A stretch of 64,000 nt of DNA from Ottelia alismoides (Eukaryota; Streptophyta; Magnoliopsida; Alismatales; Hydrocharitaceae), in assembly GCA_037367405.1 (NCBI GenBank), contig JAZKJV010002941.1, forward strand, positions 62,001 through 126,000, in the 5' to 3' direction. Every line of letters starts with the position of its first letter. The first letter of the stretch is position 1. Of this stretch, positions 1 through 10,122 are shown piece after piece. A program made the translations under genes and the position numbers. The notes under the pieces were generated by a model. The model searched no databases, was not told the DNA's origin, and saw nothing but the letters and a program-made list of their open reading frames with translations.

Positions 1-390
1 TATCTGTAACAACCAGGATACAACCAGTTAAGTTGTCCACGTAGAAATCAATGACAGGTTCATTCCTGTATTTTTTTAATAAGTAATTTTGCTTATTTTT
101 CGAGTGTTTACTATTAATTGAGTTTGATTGCGATTCCTTTTTATTTTTGTTAATAAAAGTGATTACTAAATGCAAATGGCATGCCTCTATAGGTTGCCCT
201 GTTTGGTGGACACACCAATTTTGTATTTGTAGAGTGAGCATCGCTCTTCCTAGCCTAGTAGAATGGTAAACATTTTACACAAATGTTGATCATGTATGTT
301 GTGCATTTTTCTTCCACTGATTTTAACTCATGATTTTTGCATATTGATTTGTCGAGCACAATGAGATGTTGAATGAAATTTTACAAAAAA
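1..390. other. AT-rich flank, no gene seen
   Basis: I see no open frame or repeat structure with support here. It lies directly upstream of the plant-mobile-domain pseudogene and may hold its 5' part or the body of the transposon that carried it. Confidence 0.4.
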
Positions 391-841
391 ATAGTAATAG
401 ATCATCTTTTAGAATTGTATGGATTTTCATGTGTTGTGAATATGAGAAGGGTACATATGAATCATGAATTCTTGACAAGTTAATTGGAGCATTGGCAATC
501 TGAAACGCATACCTTTCACCTTAGATTTGGAGAGGCAACTGTTAATTTTTAAGATATAGGTATATTTTGTGGTATGAAAGTTGATTGTTTATCTGTTACT
601 AGCATAGATATTCCAAGTGAAGGGTGGGAAGAATGTTGGCAAAATTTACTGGGTGATATCACGTTCAATAAAGAGTGGGAAAGTGAAGCTGACATGGATA
701 CGTGTAACATTCTTTCACCATGATGATCATCTACTTATAATTGAAATGAGCATGAAAAAAGATGGAAAGTTAGAGCACTCATTTTCATCATATTGGATGC
801 AGTATTCTTGCAGATAGCATTGACGACTTGGTACAACTTAG
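391..841 (+). pseudogene. Plant mobile domain (MAIN-like) protein, 5' fragment, broken
   Basis: One frame from about 391 reads as the N-terminal half of a plant mobile domain (PMD, found in MAIN-like proteins, 'phosphatase 7 long form' homologues and some Mutator/gypsy elements). Recognisable blocks are YGFSCVVNMRR, ETHTFHLRFGEATVNF, DIGIFCGMKVDCLSVTS and GWEECWQNLLGD. After a frame change near 720-800 the typical ADSIDDLVQL block follows, ending at 841 next to a GTAAGT splice donor. In-frame stops at about 480 and 540 and the frame change show it is dead. The family is tied to silencing and development in Arabidopsis, and to transposons elsewhere. The matching 3' part is at 3793-4650, beyond an inserted LTR element. 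The family call is firm; whether this was a host gene or a transposon passenger is open. Confidence 0.75.
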
Positions 842-1023
842 GTAAGTCTTTTTATTATAATATGAGTGAGAAGTTTTGCCTTATTTTCTTATTATCATAA
901 TAGGAGTGAGAAGTTTTACACTGAACGTACTACGACGCTTACCAATTATCCTAATGAGAATTGGAAGGCCTATTACGTTATCGTTCTTTTGTTATTACTT
1001 AAATCAAACTTATTAATTCTTAT
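842..1023 (+). other. Rearranged intron with a partial copy of a downstream PMD exon
   Basis: After the donor at 842-847 the sequence should be intron, yet 911-968 (key block GAACGTACTACGACGCTTAC) closely repeats 4110-4166 in the later PMD exon. A shorter direct repeat (GAGTGAGAAGTTTT) occurs at about 863 and 903. This suggests a local duplication made before the LTR element inserted at 1024. Confidence 0.5.
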
Positions 1024-1549
1024 TAATGCAAATGAGATTTGCGAGACGATGAAAATTTAATTTGTTTGTGGATTTTTGGGTGGAGAAGAAATTGGAGGGG
1101 TTGAGAGGAGAATAACTCGTCGGAGAACGAGGGAACTTAGAGAAGAGAAGCGCAGAGATCGTGTGGGGGAGAAGAGAGATGAGAGAGAGAGATAAAAATC
1201 TCAATTTTAATTATAATCTGATCTGTCTAAAACAATAGACTACTGTCCCTTTATATAGGAGAGAGGGATTACAAAACTAGAAACAAATCAAAACTCAAAT
1301 CCCAACTTATCCTAATTTGGATTCTAACCAACTAACTAATCGATTTGAAATAAATTCAAATCTTCAATTTATCTTAATTAACTCTAATTTTAAATTTGAT
1401 ATTCAAATTGAAAAACCGACTACTAATTTGAGATCACACGTGATCTCTTTTATTTAATAAAACTGCAACGACTCGAATAAACGTAAATAAAATTAGACTC
1501 TAATTACGGATAAAAAGCAAGCCCTATTTGTTAATTTTATGCTGCATCA
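1024..1549 (-). repeat. 3' LTR of the small LTR element
   Basis: 526 bases, matching 3275-3787. Its outer end has the change TGATGCA to TAATGCA. It contains a purine-rich GAGAGA stretch near 1140-1195 that is shorter in the other LTR. Confidence 0.9.
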
Positions 1550-1563
1550 CTTCTCCGCCGCTT
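1550..1563 (-). other. Polypurine tract of the small LTR element
   Basis: Read on -, AAGCGGCGGAGAAG directly abuts the TGATGCA start of the 3' LTR, the expected site for plus-strand priming. Confidence 0.7.
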
Positions 1564-2376
1564 AAAAAATTCGTCTCTCAACGAATTGCTTGATATGTAG
1601 GCTTGAAGCTCGATAACTTTAATTTAGCATTCTCGATCCGGCCATAGAAGAACTGATGTGAAGCAAAGGGCATAATCCAGGCATGCGTGGTGCGATGATT
1701 GGAGTCGTTAACTTCGTGATGGAATAGCATGTGCGGCGCAAATGCAGACGCTCATCCGGGTTTTGTCTCCTTGACGTGGTGTTTAAAAAACTGATGTGGC
1801 ATCTTCATATTGGACGTCTCGGCTCTTGGAGATCCCAGAGTAAATCAATAGCACAAATTTAGTAGAGGAGGAGATGTGACCAATGAATTAAGCCATAGGG
1901 TCTTTAAATAGGTAAAACCCATGGTCCTAATCCTAATCGGATAAGGAAGACTCCAGATTTCTTTCTTTCAGCACTCCCCTTTAAATAATTCTGCAGCAGG
2001 AGGGTGGGCTGCAATTTTCGTACCCATTCACTTAAAAACTCATAAGTTAAAATTTTCATTTGGCCCGTTGGGTAAAATAGCTTTGGAAGAGGAGCTTCAC
2101 GATAATTTTTTCCAAATTAATGTCCAATCCCTATCTTTGGGAGATTCGAATGCTTTTAGAGAGACACCCCACATTAGGGTTACTCGTTCTTCTCCGTTGC
2201 GGCGGCGGTGGGGAGTTCATCTCCCTTGGCGGTGGACGAATGGCGAAAGGAGGCGGCATTGGCGGCGATGGCCCATGGGGGACGAGCAACACAATCGATA
2301 GTGGAGGAGTAACAGTGGGGTTGGGGCGAACTGGGGGTGGCAGCGGCGGTAGAATGATATGGTGGGTGCGGTGGCC

Positions 2377-3129
2377 TCAGATCGGGAGGCGTTGAAGGAG
2401 GGTGGCAGCACAGGTTGTGAGGACGGCAACATGGGTTGGGAGGGGAAAGTTGGCAGCATGAGCAATGGGGAGGGTATTGGGAAGAGGTTCAGAAGGTGGT
2501 GTTGGGCCGACGGGGAGGGGACGATAGCGGATAGAGGTGGCGGGAGGGGCTGTTAACGGTGGCGCAGGAGGGGCGAGAGCGGGAGGAGGTGGCAGCGACG
2601 GGGCTGGGGGTGGCGACGACGGGGCTGGGGGCTTCTTTGGGGGTGCGAGGCCAGTGGAAAAGTGCGTTTGGACTAGGGGGTGTGCCGCAATGGGTGTTGG
2701 GGTGGCGAGTGGCAGCACTGGGGCTGGGGGGTGCCTCGCAAGGGGTTTGGAGGTGGCGGGAGGGGCTGGGGCTGGGGAAGGTTGCGGGGCAGGCATCGAG
2801 ACTAAGATGAGTGCTGGAGGTGAGGTAATGGCAAGGGGAACCTGTGAGGGGGCCGTGAGTGGGTCGCGGATCGATTTCAGCGGTGTTTGCAAGTCTGAAA
2901 ATTCCTGGACTACAAGCAGGTCGACATTTTTTCCCTCTGCAATGGTCTGGACTGCGAGCAAATCGTCATTGACGGTGACTTTTCCATGATTTTCTTCATC
3001 GTAGGCCTGTTTAGCGGCTTCTACGACTGAAGACTTTGATTCGGCGGCTTTCTTGGAAGCGCTTTCGACGGAGCTTAGGATCTCAAAGTTAGCAACCAAA
3101 ACACGTAGTTTTGATTGAAAGTCGAGCAA
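2377..3129 (-). CDS. Pro/Ala-rich ORF inside the small LTR element, unknown
   Basis: A 250-codon open frame on -. The first ~75 residues are gene-like: charged and helical, with Lys/Glu/Ala runs such as SASKKAAESKSSVVEAAKQA. The rest is a low-complexity Pro/Ala/Ser tail encoded by GC-rich DNA (about 2150-2800) quite unlike the AT-rich surroundings. It appears to continue, after a one-base frame change near 3125, the basic N-terminal ORF at 3075-3260. It has none of the gag zinc knuckles or pol motifs. It may be a divergent gag-like ORF or captured host sequence. Open frames on the opposite strand (2537-2989) arise from the same GC-rich bias. Confidence 0.45.
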   Translation of the reverse strand: MLDFQSKLRVLVANFEILSSVESASKKAAESKSSVVEAAKQAYDEENHGKVTVNDDLLAVQTIAEGKNVDLLVVQEFSDLQTPLKSIRDPLTAPSQVPLAITSPPALILVSMPAPQPSPAPAPPATSKPLARHPPAPVLPLATPTPIAAHPLVQTHFSTGLAPPKKPPAPSSPPPAPSLPPPPALAPPAPPLTAPPATSIRYRPLPVGPTPPSEPLPNTLPIAHAANFPLPTHVAVLTTCAATLLQRLPI

Positions 3130-3260
3130 TATGCCATCATATCCTTGTTGTAGGTGTCGTTGGCTCGCCGTTTACGTTCCGACAAATGATAATCTTTCGT
3201 TGAATGTCGGCGCGAATGTCTGGACGGATTGTCTGATCGTGATGACGATCTGTAAGCCAT
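3075..3260 (-). CDS. Arg/Ser-rich N-terminal ORF of the small LTR element, unknown
   Basis: 61 codons on -, with its start codon only a few bases after the primer binding site, where a retrotransposon's first ORF should start. The protein begins MAYRSSSRSDNPSRHSRRHS, an Arg/Ser-rich stretch recalling SR-type RNA-associated proteins. It ends early, apparently by frameshift near 3125, after which the neighbouring frame (2377-3129) continues. I do not recognise the family. Confidence 0.45.
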   Translation of the reverse strand: MAYRSSSRSDNPSRHSRRHSTKDYHLSERKRRANDTYNKDMMAYCSTFNQNYVFWLLTLRS

Positions 3261-3273
3261 CCTCTGCTACCAA
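3256..3273 (-). other. Primer binding site (initiator-Met tRNA type)
   Basis: On - it reads TTGGTAGCAGAGGATGG, close to the common plant primer binding site TGGTATCAGAGC, and lies two bases inside the 5' LTR. It fixes the element's orientation. Confidence 0.75.
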
Positions 3274-3274
3274 T

Positions 3275-3787
3275 TGATGCAAATGAGATTTACGAGACGA
3301 TGAAAATTTAATTTGTTTGTGAATTTTTAGGTGGATAAGAAATTGGAGGGGTTGAGAGGGGAATAAATCATCGGAGAATGACGGATCTTAGTGAAGAGAA
3401 GCGCGGAGATCGCGTGGGGGAGAGAGAGATAAAAATCTCAATTTTAATTGTAATCTGACATGTCTAAAATAATAGACTGCCATCCCTTTATATAGGATGG
3501 ATGGGATTACAAAACTAGAAACAAATCAAAACGCAAATCCCAACTTATCCTAATTTGGACTCTAACCAACTAACTAATCGATTTGAAATAAATTCAGATC
3601 TTCAATTTATCATAATTGACTCTAATTTTAAATTTGAAATTCAAACTGAAAAACCGACTACTAATTTGAGATCACACGCGATCTCTTTTATTTAATAAAA
3701 TTGCAACGACTTGAGTAAACGTAAATAAAATTAGACTCTAATTACGGATAAAAATCAAGCTCTATTTGTTAATTTCGTGATGCATCA
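3275..3787 (-). repeat. 5' LTR of the small LTR element
   Basis: 513 bases with ends TGATGCA...TGCATCA, paired with 1024-1549 and followed by the TSD CTTAT. Confidence 0.9.
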
Positions 3788-3792
3788 CTTAT

Positions 3793-4650
3793 ACTTCTAA
3801 CATTGATACTTACTCCGTTTATGAGAATTAAAAGATTATGCACAATTGGCATAGAGCGTTGCTTCTTTCGCACATATGTATTCTGAATTGGACGGAACTG
3901 TGAAGATCAAAACATCATCCATTTATGATTTTACACAATATTGTCGATACGTCTTTTAGTCAATAGAATATATATTTCTCTCAACAACATTCATAAAATA
4001 TTTATTGTAAGTAGGTTTTAGGCATGGGAATATGCACGTATTGAATGGCCTGTCATGAGAGAGAGCACGAGCACACGAAGAAGATTACTTGCCCTCAAAT
4101 GGATAAGACTGAGAAGCTTTACAAAGAACGTACTACAACGCTTACCTATTATCAGAATGAGATGGATATGCAGAAAACTCATCAAGTTAATAATCCCACT
4201 AATTACTCATTATGTTTATCTTATCAAAAACTTGCATATGATACCAACGTTGTGGTTATAATAAAATGAACGCCTTACGATGAAGAAGAACTGGTTGAGC
4301 TGCATCCCAAATTAAAAAAATATGCATGAGTGATCAACTCATTTGGATGAATAGAGTTCCTTTAATTTGTTATTACATTGTCGCAATGCATCTGTCGGAT
4401 CGAGTGACGTGCCAGTTTCGAATGCGACATCATATACCAGCTTTCGTTTAAAGCATACATGTTGTCTCACGACAAAATCGTATGTGAGGTGGTGACATCT
4501 TAGATAGGTCCTTATTACATTGAGAATATGTTGAGCAATGGGAGGACGGAGAAGATGTTGTACTCTTTGAGCATGAAGATGGTAATAATGACGTATATAT
4601 GCAATGGTATTGGAGTATAACAAGGAGGATCTAGATACATATATCATCTT
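3793..4650 (+). pseudogene. Plant mobile domain protein, central and C-terminal fragment, broken
   Basis: Continues the PMD homology beyond the inserted element. Blocks in several frames are AHMYSELDGT (about 3870), AWEYARIEW (about 4026), PYDEEELVELHP (4273-4308) and a long open stretch at about 4335-4450 that includes LIWMNRVPLICYYIVAMHLS and DRVTCQFRMRHHIPAF. Next come EYVEQWEDGEDVV and YMQWYWSITRRI near 4525-4630. These match the order of the family: aromatic-rich central block, the RVPLI..DIVE.HLPDRV block, then W....R.ITRR. Stops and frame changes are frequent. The ORF called on the other strand at 4339-4647 is its shadow. Homology is confident; exon borders are not. Confidence 0.75.
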
Positions 4651-5085
4651 TTACAATATTATACCAACCGCATGGCCCAATAGGAAAATGCATGGCATGT
4701 TTTATGAAATTAATCATTTCATTTTACTTTAATATATATACCAATAACCTAATAAATTATCTTCTTATCAGGCAGATACTATTTTCCGTGGAGAAACAAC
4801 TTAGGATGAAATTCGGTGGTCGACGGAATTTCCTTCTGACCGAGGATATATATTGAAGATACCATTGCATATTTTGATAATACAACTAACATTCTCATTG
4901 TTGGACCCGTTCCTCATTATGAACATTGTTCGTGTATCATAACAACAAGCCGATACATACCAACAAGATCAACAAATAGTTGGGAATTCAGCTCTGAACA
5001 CCTTATTTAAATACTTCTTTTAACAATATTCATCTTATGAGATATCAAATATAATATAATTCTTTCAATTATAGGCTTTGCAAGA
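4651..5085 (+). other. Probable intron/exon remnants of the PMD pseudogene
   Basis: AT-rich with short coding-like patches (about 4780-5010). A pyrimidine-rich stretch ends in ATTATAG at 5068-5074, a plausible acceptor for the following exon. No continuous frame. Confidence 0.3.
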
Positions 5086-5343
5086 TATGGTGAAGAAGAA
5101 TACATGGATTCGCTGGTTTGGCTTCTGTTTGACCGGAAACATATAAAGGATGTTCGACGTAATTTGCAAGATCATCTTTCTTTCGAGAGTAGTTTACAGG
5201 ATTATCAACTCAACAAAATGTTGTAGGCCCATCAAGTTAATTTGACTCTGGATCATCTCAACTCTCATATGTCACGCAATATGTTTCATAAGGTCTTTCA
5301 AGCTACACTTTCAAACTTGTTTGCCAGTGTGCATAGTGTTTAA
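5086..5343 (+). pseudogene. Downstream exon of the PMD pseudogene
   Basis: An 86-codon frame with a single internal stop (5224-5226) and a natural stop at 5341-5343. Residues such as YGEEEYMDSLVWLLFDRKHI and FHKVFQATLSNLFASVHSV look coding. It follows a pyrimidine-rich acceptor at about 5060-5074. The position fits the variable C-terminal region of PMD proteins, but I recognise no specific motif. Confidence 0.45.
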
Positions 5344-5552
5344 ACAACGAAATTTGAGAGATGAATGTTGGGTGTTGATATGACAATGTCCCAACATCCT
5401 CCAAAACCATCTTGAAGACCATCAACAGGAGTAAGGATTAACGAGTCTATTGAGCCTATGTAAAAGCCGCCACAGAGATCGAATGATTGAAAGAAGAACT
5501 GACGAACAATAAATCAACAAATAGAACCTCCACAAAAGTAAACCGCTAGGTC

Positions 5553-5780
5553 ATGATGGGGAGGGCTGGAAAGGATGTGAAGAGAGGGTGGATGAAGAGG
5601 AGGGCAGCAAGTGTACCATAACAGAAGGGGAGGCAGGGGGAGGCAACAAAGGGGGGAGGTGGTCAAGGGGAATGGTCAAGGAGGGGGAGTAGAAGGGACG
5701 GTGGTGGATGGGGACAACATCAAGAGGGGGACGAGGGGGTGCATCTAAAGGACAGGAGGCGAGTCAAGCAGAAAGAATGA
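5553..5780 (+). pseudogene. Arg/Gly-rich tail, probable last exon of the PMD gene
   Basis: 76 codons with one internal stop, encoding a Gly/Arg/Lys-rich peptide (for example KGGGGQGEWSRRGSRRDGGG). PMD proteins often end in a basic, Gly/Arg-rich tail, so I read it as the end of the pseudogene. The purine-rich bias alone could also keep this frame open. Confidence 0.35.
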
Positions 5781-6090
5781 GAGGATATTAGAACGGTGTT
5801 GGGTTTGTCTTATTATGTGTAGACATGAGAGACGATCAATATATCCATCCCTACCGATGGATTATATGGGACGATTAAGATCTACGCCCATTCTTATAGG
5901 TCAGATGGGATGGTCATTGTCATAAATATCTCTTTTAAGAGGCCAGAATGGAGTTAAGAGACGACTATTTACTCATGTCCCTTTATAGTTACGAATGGGA
6001 TTGTCATTCAACTATTTCCCCGTTCAGGTTAGGGACAATCACTTCTGACCATCGCATGCGGACATCCCTTATGGTTCATAATTCGTAGTG
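5781..6090 (-). mobile_element. Right terminus of a CACTA-like transposon
   Basis: The segment ends in TTCGTAGTG at 6082-6090, the inverted form of a CACTAC terminus. Upstream are several variants of a short subterminal motif (GGGACGATTA, GGGATGGTCATT, GGGATTGTCATT, GGGACAATCACTT), the clustered direct/inverted repeats expected near CACTA ends. A possible 3-bp target duplicate (AAA) follows. The left end is not in the window. If the call is right, the PMD pseudogene lies inside the transposon. Confidence 0.4.
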
Positions 6091-6252
6091 AAATTTGGCT
6101 AACATACAATGTTTATCAAGCTAGTTAGTTGGACTTATGACATTTTCAGGGAAACTTTTGGTTTGCATAATGATCAGAATACCATTATACAATTAACTCG
6201 ACTAGTTGAGTATCCAGCCAACTAGTCAATCGACTTACACATTCCATTCGGT
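6091..6252. other. Short flank between the CACTA-like end and the copia LTR
   Basis: No gene. It contains a small inverted repeat around ACTAGTT (about 6200-6235). Confidence 0.4.
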
Positions 6253-6286
6253 TGCGAATCACAGAAACAAACTCGCACAAATACGG
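6253..6286 (-). repeat. Outer end of the copia 3' LTR
   Basis: 34 bases matching 61957-61990 (shared block GCACAAATACG). It is cut by an inserted Athila LTR; the LTR resumes at 10123 after a gap of about 50 bases relative to the other copy. Confidence 0.65.
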
Positions 6287-7681
6287 TGATGAATAGCCAT
6301 TCATACACCTTTATTCTCATATCTTGACTTTAAATCCCTAGTTAAACATGTGTAAATATCACTAACTTGCATGAACTAAGATAAAACATTGTTTTGTAAT
6401 TAGTGTGTAATTATTTGTAATTAAATCCAAAATAGAAGGATAAAGAAAAGAAAAGAGAAATAAATGAAGTATCAAAGATACTGAATGATCCTAAACACCG
6501 AGACCTAGTCAAATATTGACTAGGTCGATAAGAAATAAAGTATGAGGAAACAGGGCAAATAATGTACAAATAATATACAAAACTCTAGAAACCCTAATTG
6601 TATAGTTACTACACATATACCCTATTTTTGAACTATGTTATACACGCTTATACATACTTTAAATCAAAAGGTTTTAAACACAAAATTTGTACATATTAAT
6701 ATATAGAAAATTACAAAAATAATAGCCAATAAAAGTGATGCATAGTGCATATGGTACACACAAATTTAAAAGTCATAAACAAAACTTCAATGATCAATAT
6801 CTCCTCCATATAAGCTCAAAATTCATCAAACTCGCCTATATTGTATTTCGAATTAAATTTAATATTTAATGTTATTTATTTCATTTAAAATAGAGTTAAG
6901 ATGCAAAAATTAGATTTTTCGGGCAACATTATACTAGGGCATCTGTATATAATATTGTTTTATTTAATTCTTTGCATTTTTTACTTCCTTTATATTTTTA
7001 AATAATTGTATATATTATATAAAACATATTAAAAAACATAAACATAAACTAAAACAATTAAAATAAATCCAAAATAAATAATTATGTATACATATAATTA
7101 TTTGACTACATAGACAAAACATAAAAATGACATAAAAATATGTAAATACATAATAAATTATATTGTAAATACATAAAATATGTAAATATAATAGTATTTA
7201 TATAAACTACAAAATAAAAATCAAATACACAAAACTTAGGTGTGTATGTGTGTATACATATGTTTATGCATGTAAAAATTAACATGTAATAAATAAGTTG
7301 ATATAAATAAATAAAAACCACTGAAAATAGTACATAAAATAAGAAACAAATTTATGTTTTAAGAATTAATTAATAAAACCATCTTCTATTTGTTTGGTTT
7401 TATTCCTATTTTTGACACTGCATTTAGTGGCATATGTGGACCAATGGGGAGGCGTCAACCACTGACCCAGGTCAACTGCCCCATCCCCTCTTTGGACCGC
7501 TCCTTGGCATGTTTTGCCTCATTTTGCCAAATTTGTTGATCGATGCAACCCTCCTCTCTGTTCGATTCCTTCATGAAATATGTGTGTTGGTTCTCGTTAG
7601 ATTCACGTCTAGCGATATAATGGGAATCATCTCCATCGATCAACGCACAAATCCTAGGTCAAAGCACCCCTTCTGTCACGT

Positions 7682-7692
7682 TGTATATAACA
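7682..7692 (+). promoter_or_regulatory. Possible TATA box of the Athila LTR
   Basis: TGTATATAACA opens the GC-rich island; the LTR at 47604-51819 has a TATA-like site in a corresponding place. No experimental support is visible. Confidence 0.3.
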
Positions 7693-9725
7693 TCTTCTTT
7701 GACCAACCTTGCTCCGGCATCTCGCCCCCCAATAACCCCAATCCAAATTAGAGGGCAAGACCTAGTGACAATAGGACTCCCTCCTGGTGACTGCGAGGAG
7801 AAGCAGGAGGAGTTGAGTCTCCCCATCGCCAAAGATAACCATCTCAGGCGTGGCACCGCTTCCCATGTAATATATGTTGGTCGAGGCTTAGTGTAGTGAT
7901 TTTCTTCTGCATTCTCATTCCTTAGCATAGTGCTAACATTAGATTTCCATTTCCTCTGGTGTATTTACTTAGTGTCAAATATTTTCGTTCGCCAGAGCAC
8001 TACACTCTAGCCATTGTACCACCTGTGCTATACCTCCTTCCGACAACAGAATCATCTCACTATCTATACCTTCACGTTCTACATTTAATCCTTCATCTAG
8101 ACCATCCTTGATTCGCAAAGATCATGCGAAAAAATCTCCATCCCCCATCCTCACCGGAGACCCATCCCATTCACCTTTTTTGTGATTTTGTGTTATTTCG
8201 TGGGTCCAGGGAGTCCCACTCGAGCCTGTGTTCATTCTCAATGGGTCCTTGAACGTAGAAACATCCCCAGGAGGTGAGTTGCGAACATGGACCCCTTTCC
8301 AGATGGTCTGAGCTACGAAGACCCAATGTCTCTCCCAGCGAGACTTGGAATCATCCAGACACCATCATCTGAAGTGGGATGTCCACATGAACATTTTGCC
8401 CCTGTTCCAAAGCTGATACATCACAGGAGCACCGAGGAGGAGCTGATTGAAGCTCGCATGGGAGGAGTTCTTCCTTGTTCTTGGAAGTCTCCTAGAAACT
8501 ATCAGATTGGGTGTTACTGCCAGTTCTTTTCCCAAATGTCGGATCCTTGATGAAGTGATGCGCTCCTCTACCGTCAGATGAAGTTAAGTTAACTAATCGA
8601 TGCCGTCCATCAGTGCATGATTGGGTATTTTGCATCTTCAACCCGGCACATTTTTTTGTGTTTAATATTTAGTACTTAAACATTCCTCTGTAGTGTAAAA
8701 TATTTTGTAATATTTATCATTAAGGCCCCAAGATTTCCTTGAATTGCATTTAGGTCTTGTGTCAGATCACCTCACGTAGCTCTCCACGTGAGGTGTCTGG
8801 ACATTTGCACACCCGGGGTTGGTTATTTCATTTTAGTCCCAAATTTTGTCAAATCTTGTACTTTTGATAAAATTCCATGTTTGATCCGGGAACTTGTTTT
8901 ATTTACATTCATACCCCTGGTAAGCGCTTTTGAATAAAAATATTATTTTAAATTGGGAAAATTACATTCTTGGCCTTGGATTTTGTAAATATGTTATCAA
9001 ATGCATGAAAAAAATCCTGAAATTGCATTTTAGTCCTCGTAATATTGTTGATTTATTTTCTTACTTGTTACAATTATTTTAATTAACATGTCATGTCTAA
9101 AATTATAAGAAAATTAACTTAAGCGCTTGAAACCCATTCCTATCACATGTTTTTTTTCACAAGGCTTTTAAAATTGTTTTCTTATTTATTAAAAATCAAA
9201 ACAAGCCTTTTTCTCTTGTTTAGCTATTTAAAATTCATAAAATTTCTAAATATTTTCAAAAATTACAAAAGATATAGTAGTTCTATCTTATCATATTTTA
9301 TCATCAGACTAGAAATATTTTAAAAATACAAAAGCAAAACCTTAAAACTCATAAGACACAGAAAAACTTATAAAAATTTGCAAAAAATATAAGAAAATCC
9401 AAAAATTATGTTTGGTCTATGATTTTCCTTTAATATATAGATGATATATTAAAATTAGTTTAGAGCTTATTTGCCACTGATATATATTTTTTAAAACCAT
9501 AAACAAGTTTCTAGATTTAAAATATCCACTATTTCGCATATTTTAAATCTTAAAAATCCATAAAAAAATTATAAAACTTCTCAAAAAATCATAAAAAACA
9601 AAGAAAATATTTAAAACCCAAAAAATATATTTCGTTTTGACTTTATTTATTCTATTTAAAAATCCAAACACATCTTTTCCTCTTACTTTATCTATATAAT
9701 GTATATCTTACATATATATATATAT

Positions 9726-10095
9726 GAGTAAATGGGGTTGTCCCGTGGGGAAGCTAACTTGCCTCCCCCGTCCTATCTTTTATTTTTTTGAAAAATAAAT
9801 CCGTCGAAATTCATCACTATATCTCTGTATTATGTCATTCAAGTTTCATGCAAAATAGAGACTCTTACAACCTCCATCTAGATAGATACTTTTTAACGGT
9901 CACAGAATTGATGAAATTGACCTCATATGGATGGAGGCCATAAGTCTCTCTATTTCGTACAAAACTTGAATAACATAATATAGGGACATAGAGATGAAAA
10001 TCCACTGAAACATTTTTCAAAAAATATTAAAAAATGGGAAAATAGGCGAGGGGAGTCAAGTTAACTCCCTTTAGGGAGCAGTCCCATTTTACCTC
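9726..10095. mobile_element. Foldback MITE (Mutator-like), copy 1
   Basis: About 370 bases whose two halves are inverted repeats (for example CATGCAAAATAGAGACTCTT near 9850 against its inverse near 9940). Ends are GAGTAAATGGGG and CCCATTTTACCTC. It is flanked on both sides by ATATATATA, so a 9-bp target duplication is likely but cannot be fixed in an AT repeat. Core sequences match the MITEs at 38047 and 50942. Confidence 0.75.
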
Positions 10096-10122
10096 ATATA
10101 TATATATTGCATATCTTATTTT

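Larger units (their letters stand above)
1024..3787 (-). mobile_element. Non-autonomous LTR retrotransposon, complete, TSD CTTAT
   Basis: Two direct repeats (1024-1549 and 3275-3787, about 90% alike by eye) bracket 1.7 kb. The 5-bp target-site duplication CTTAT is at 1019-1023 and 3788-3792. LTR ends are TGATGCA/TGCATCA (the left copy reads TAATGCA). A primer binding site complementary to initiator-Met tRNA lies next to the right LTR and a polypurine tract next to the left one, so the element runs on -. No protease, RT or integrase is present. The interior carries a gene-like basic N-terminus and a Pro/Ala-rich region. It interrupts the PMD pseudogene. Confidence 0.9.
6287..10122 (+). mobile_element. 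Athila-type LTR, 3' truncated, inside the copia LTR
   Basis: Starts TGATGAATAG, like the other Athila LTRs here (13840, 57927). It follows their order: AT-rich 5' part with the 'cctaaac.ccgagacctag' block (about 6490), GC-rich island (7430-8590), the segment near 8760-8830 with TCACCTCACGTAG, then a long A/T tract. The last ~0.5 kb present in the copy at 13840-17853 is missing, and the sequence passes directly into copia LTR at 10123. It is either a truncated solo LTR or the remnant of a deleted element. The open frames in it (7434-7751, 7659-7928, 8287-8550) have no recognisable domain. Confidence 0.7.

Noticed and set aside
2537..2989. Gly-rich ORF on + inside the small LTR element
   Set aside because: It overlaps the Pro/Ala-rich frame of the element's own strand and arises from the same GC-rich composition.
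7106..7321. Hydrophobic ORF on - (71 codons)
   Set aside because: Falls in a very AT-rich LTR stretch; Tyr/Phe/Ile-rich composition is what random AT-rich DNA gives.
8287..8550. 87-codon ORF in an Athila LTR
   Set aside because: In the LTR's GC-rich island with no recognisable domain and no clear counterpart in other LTRs; kept only as part of the island finding.
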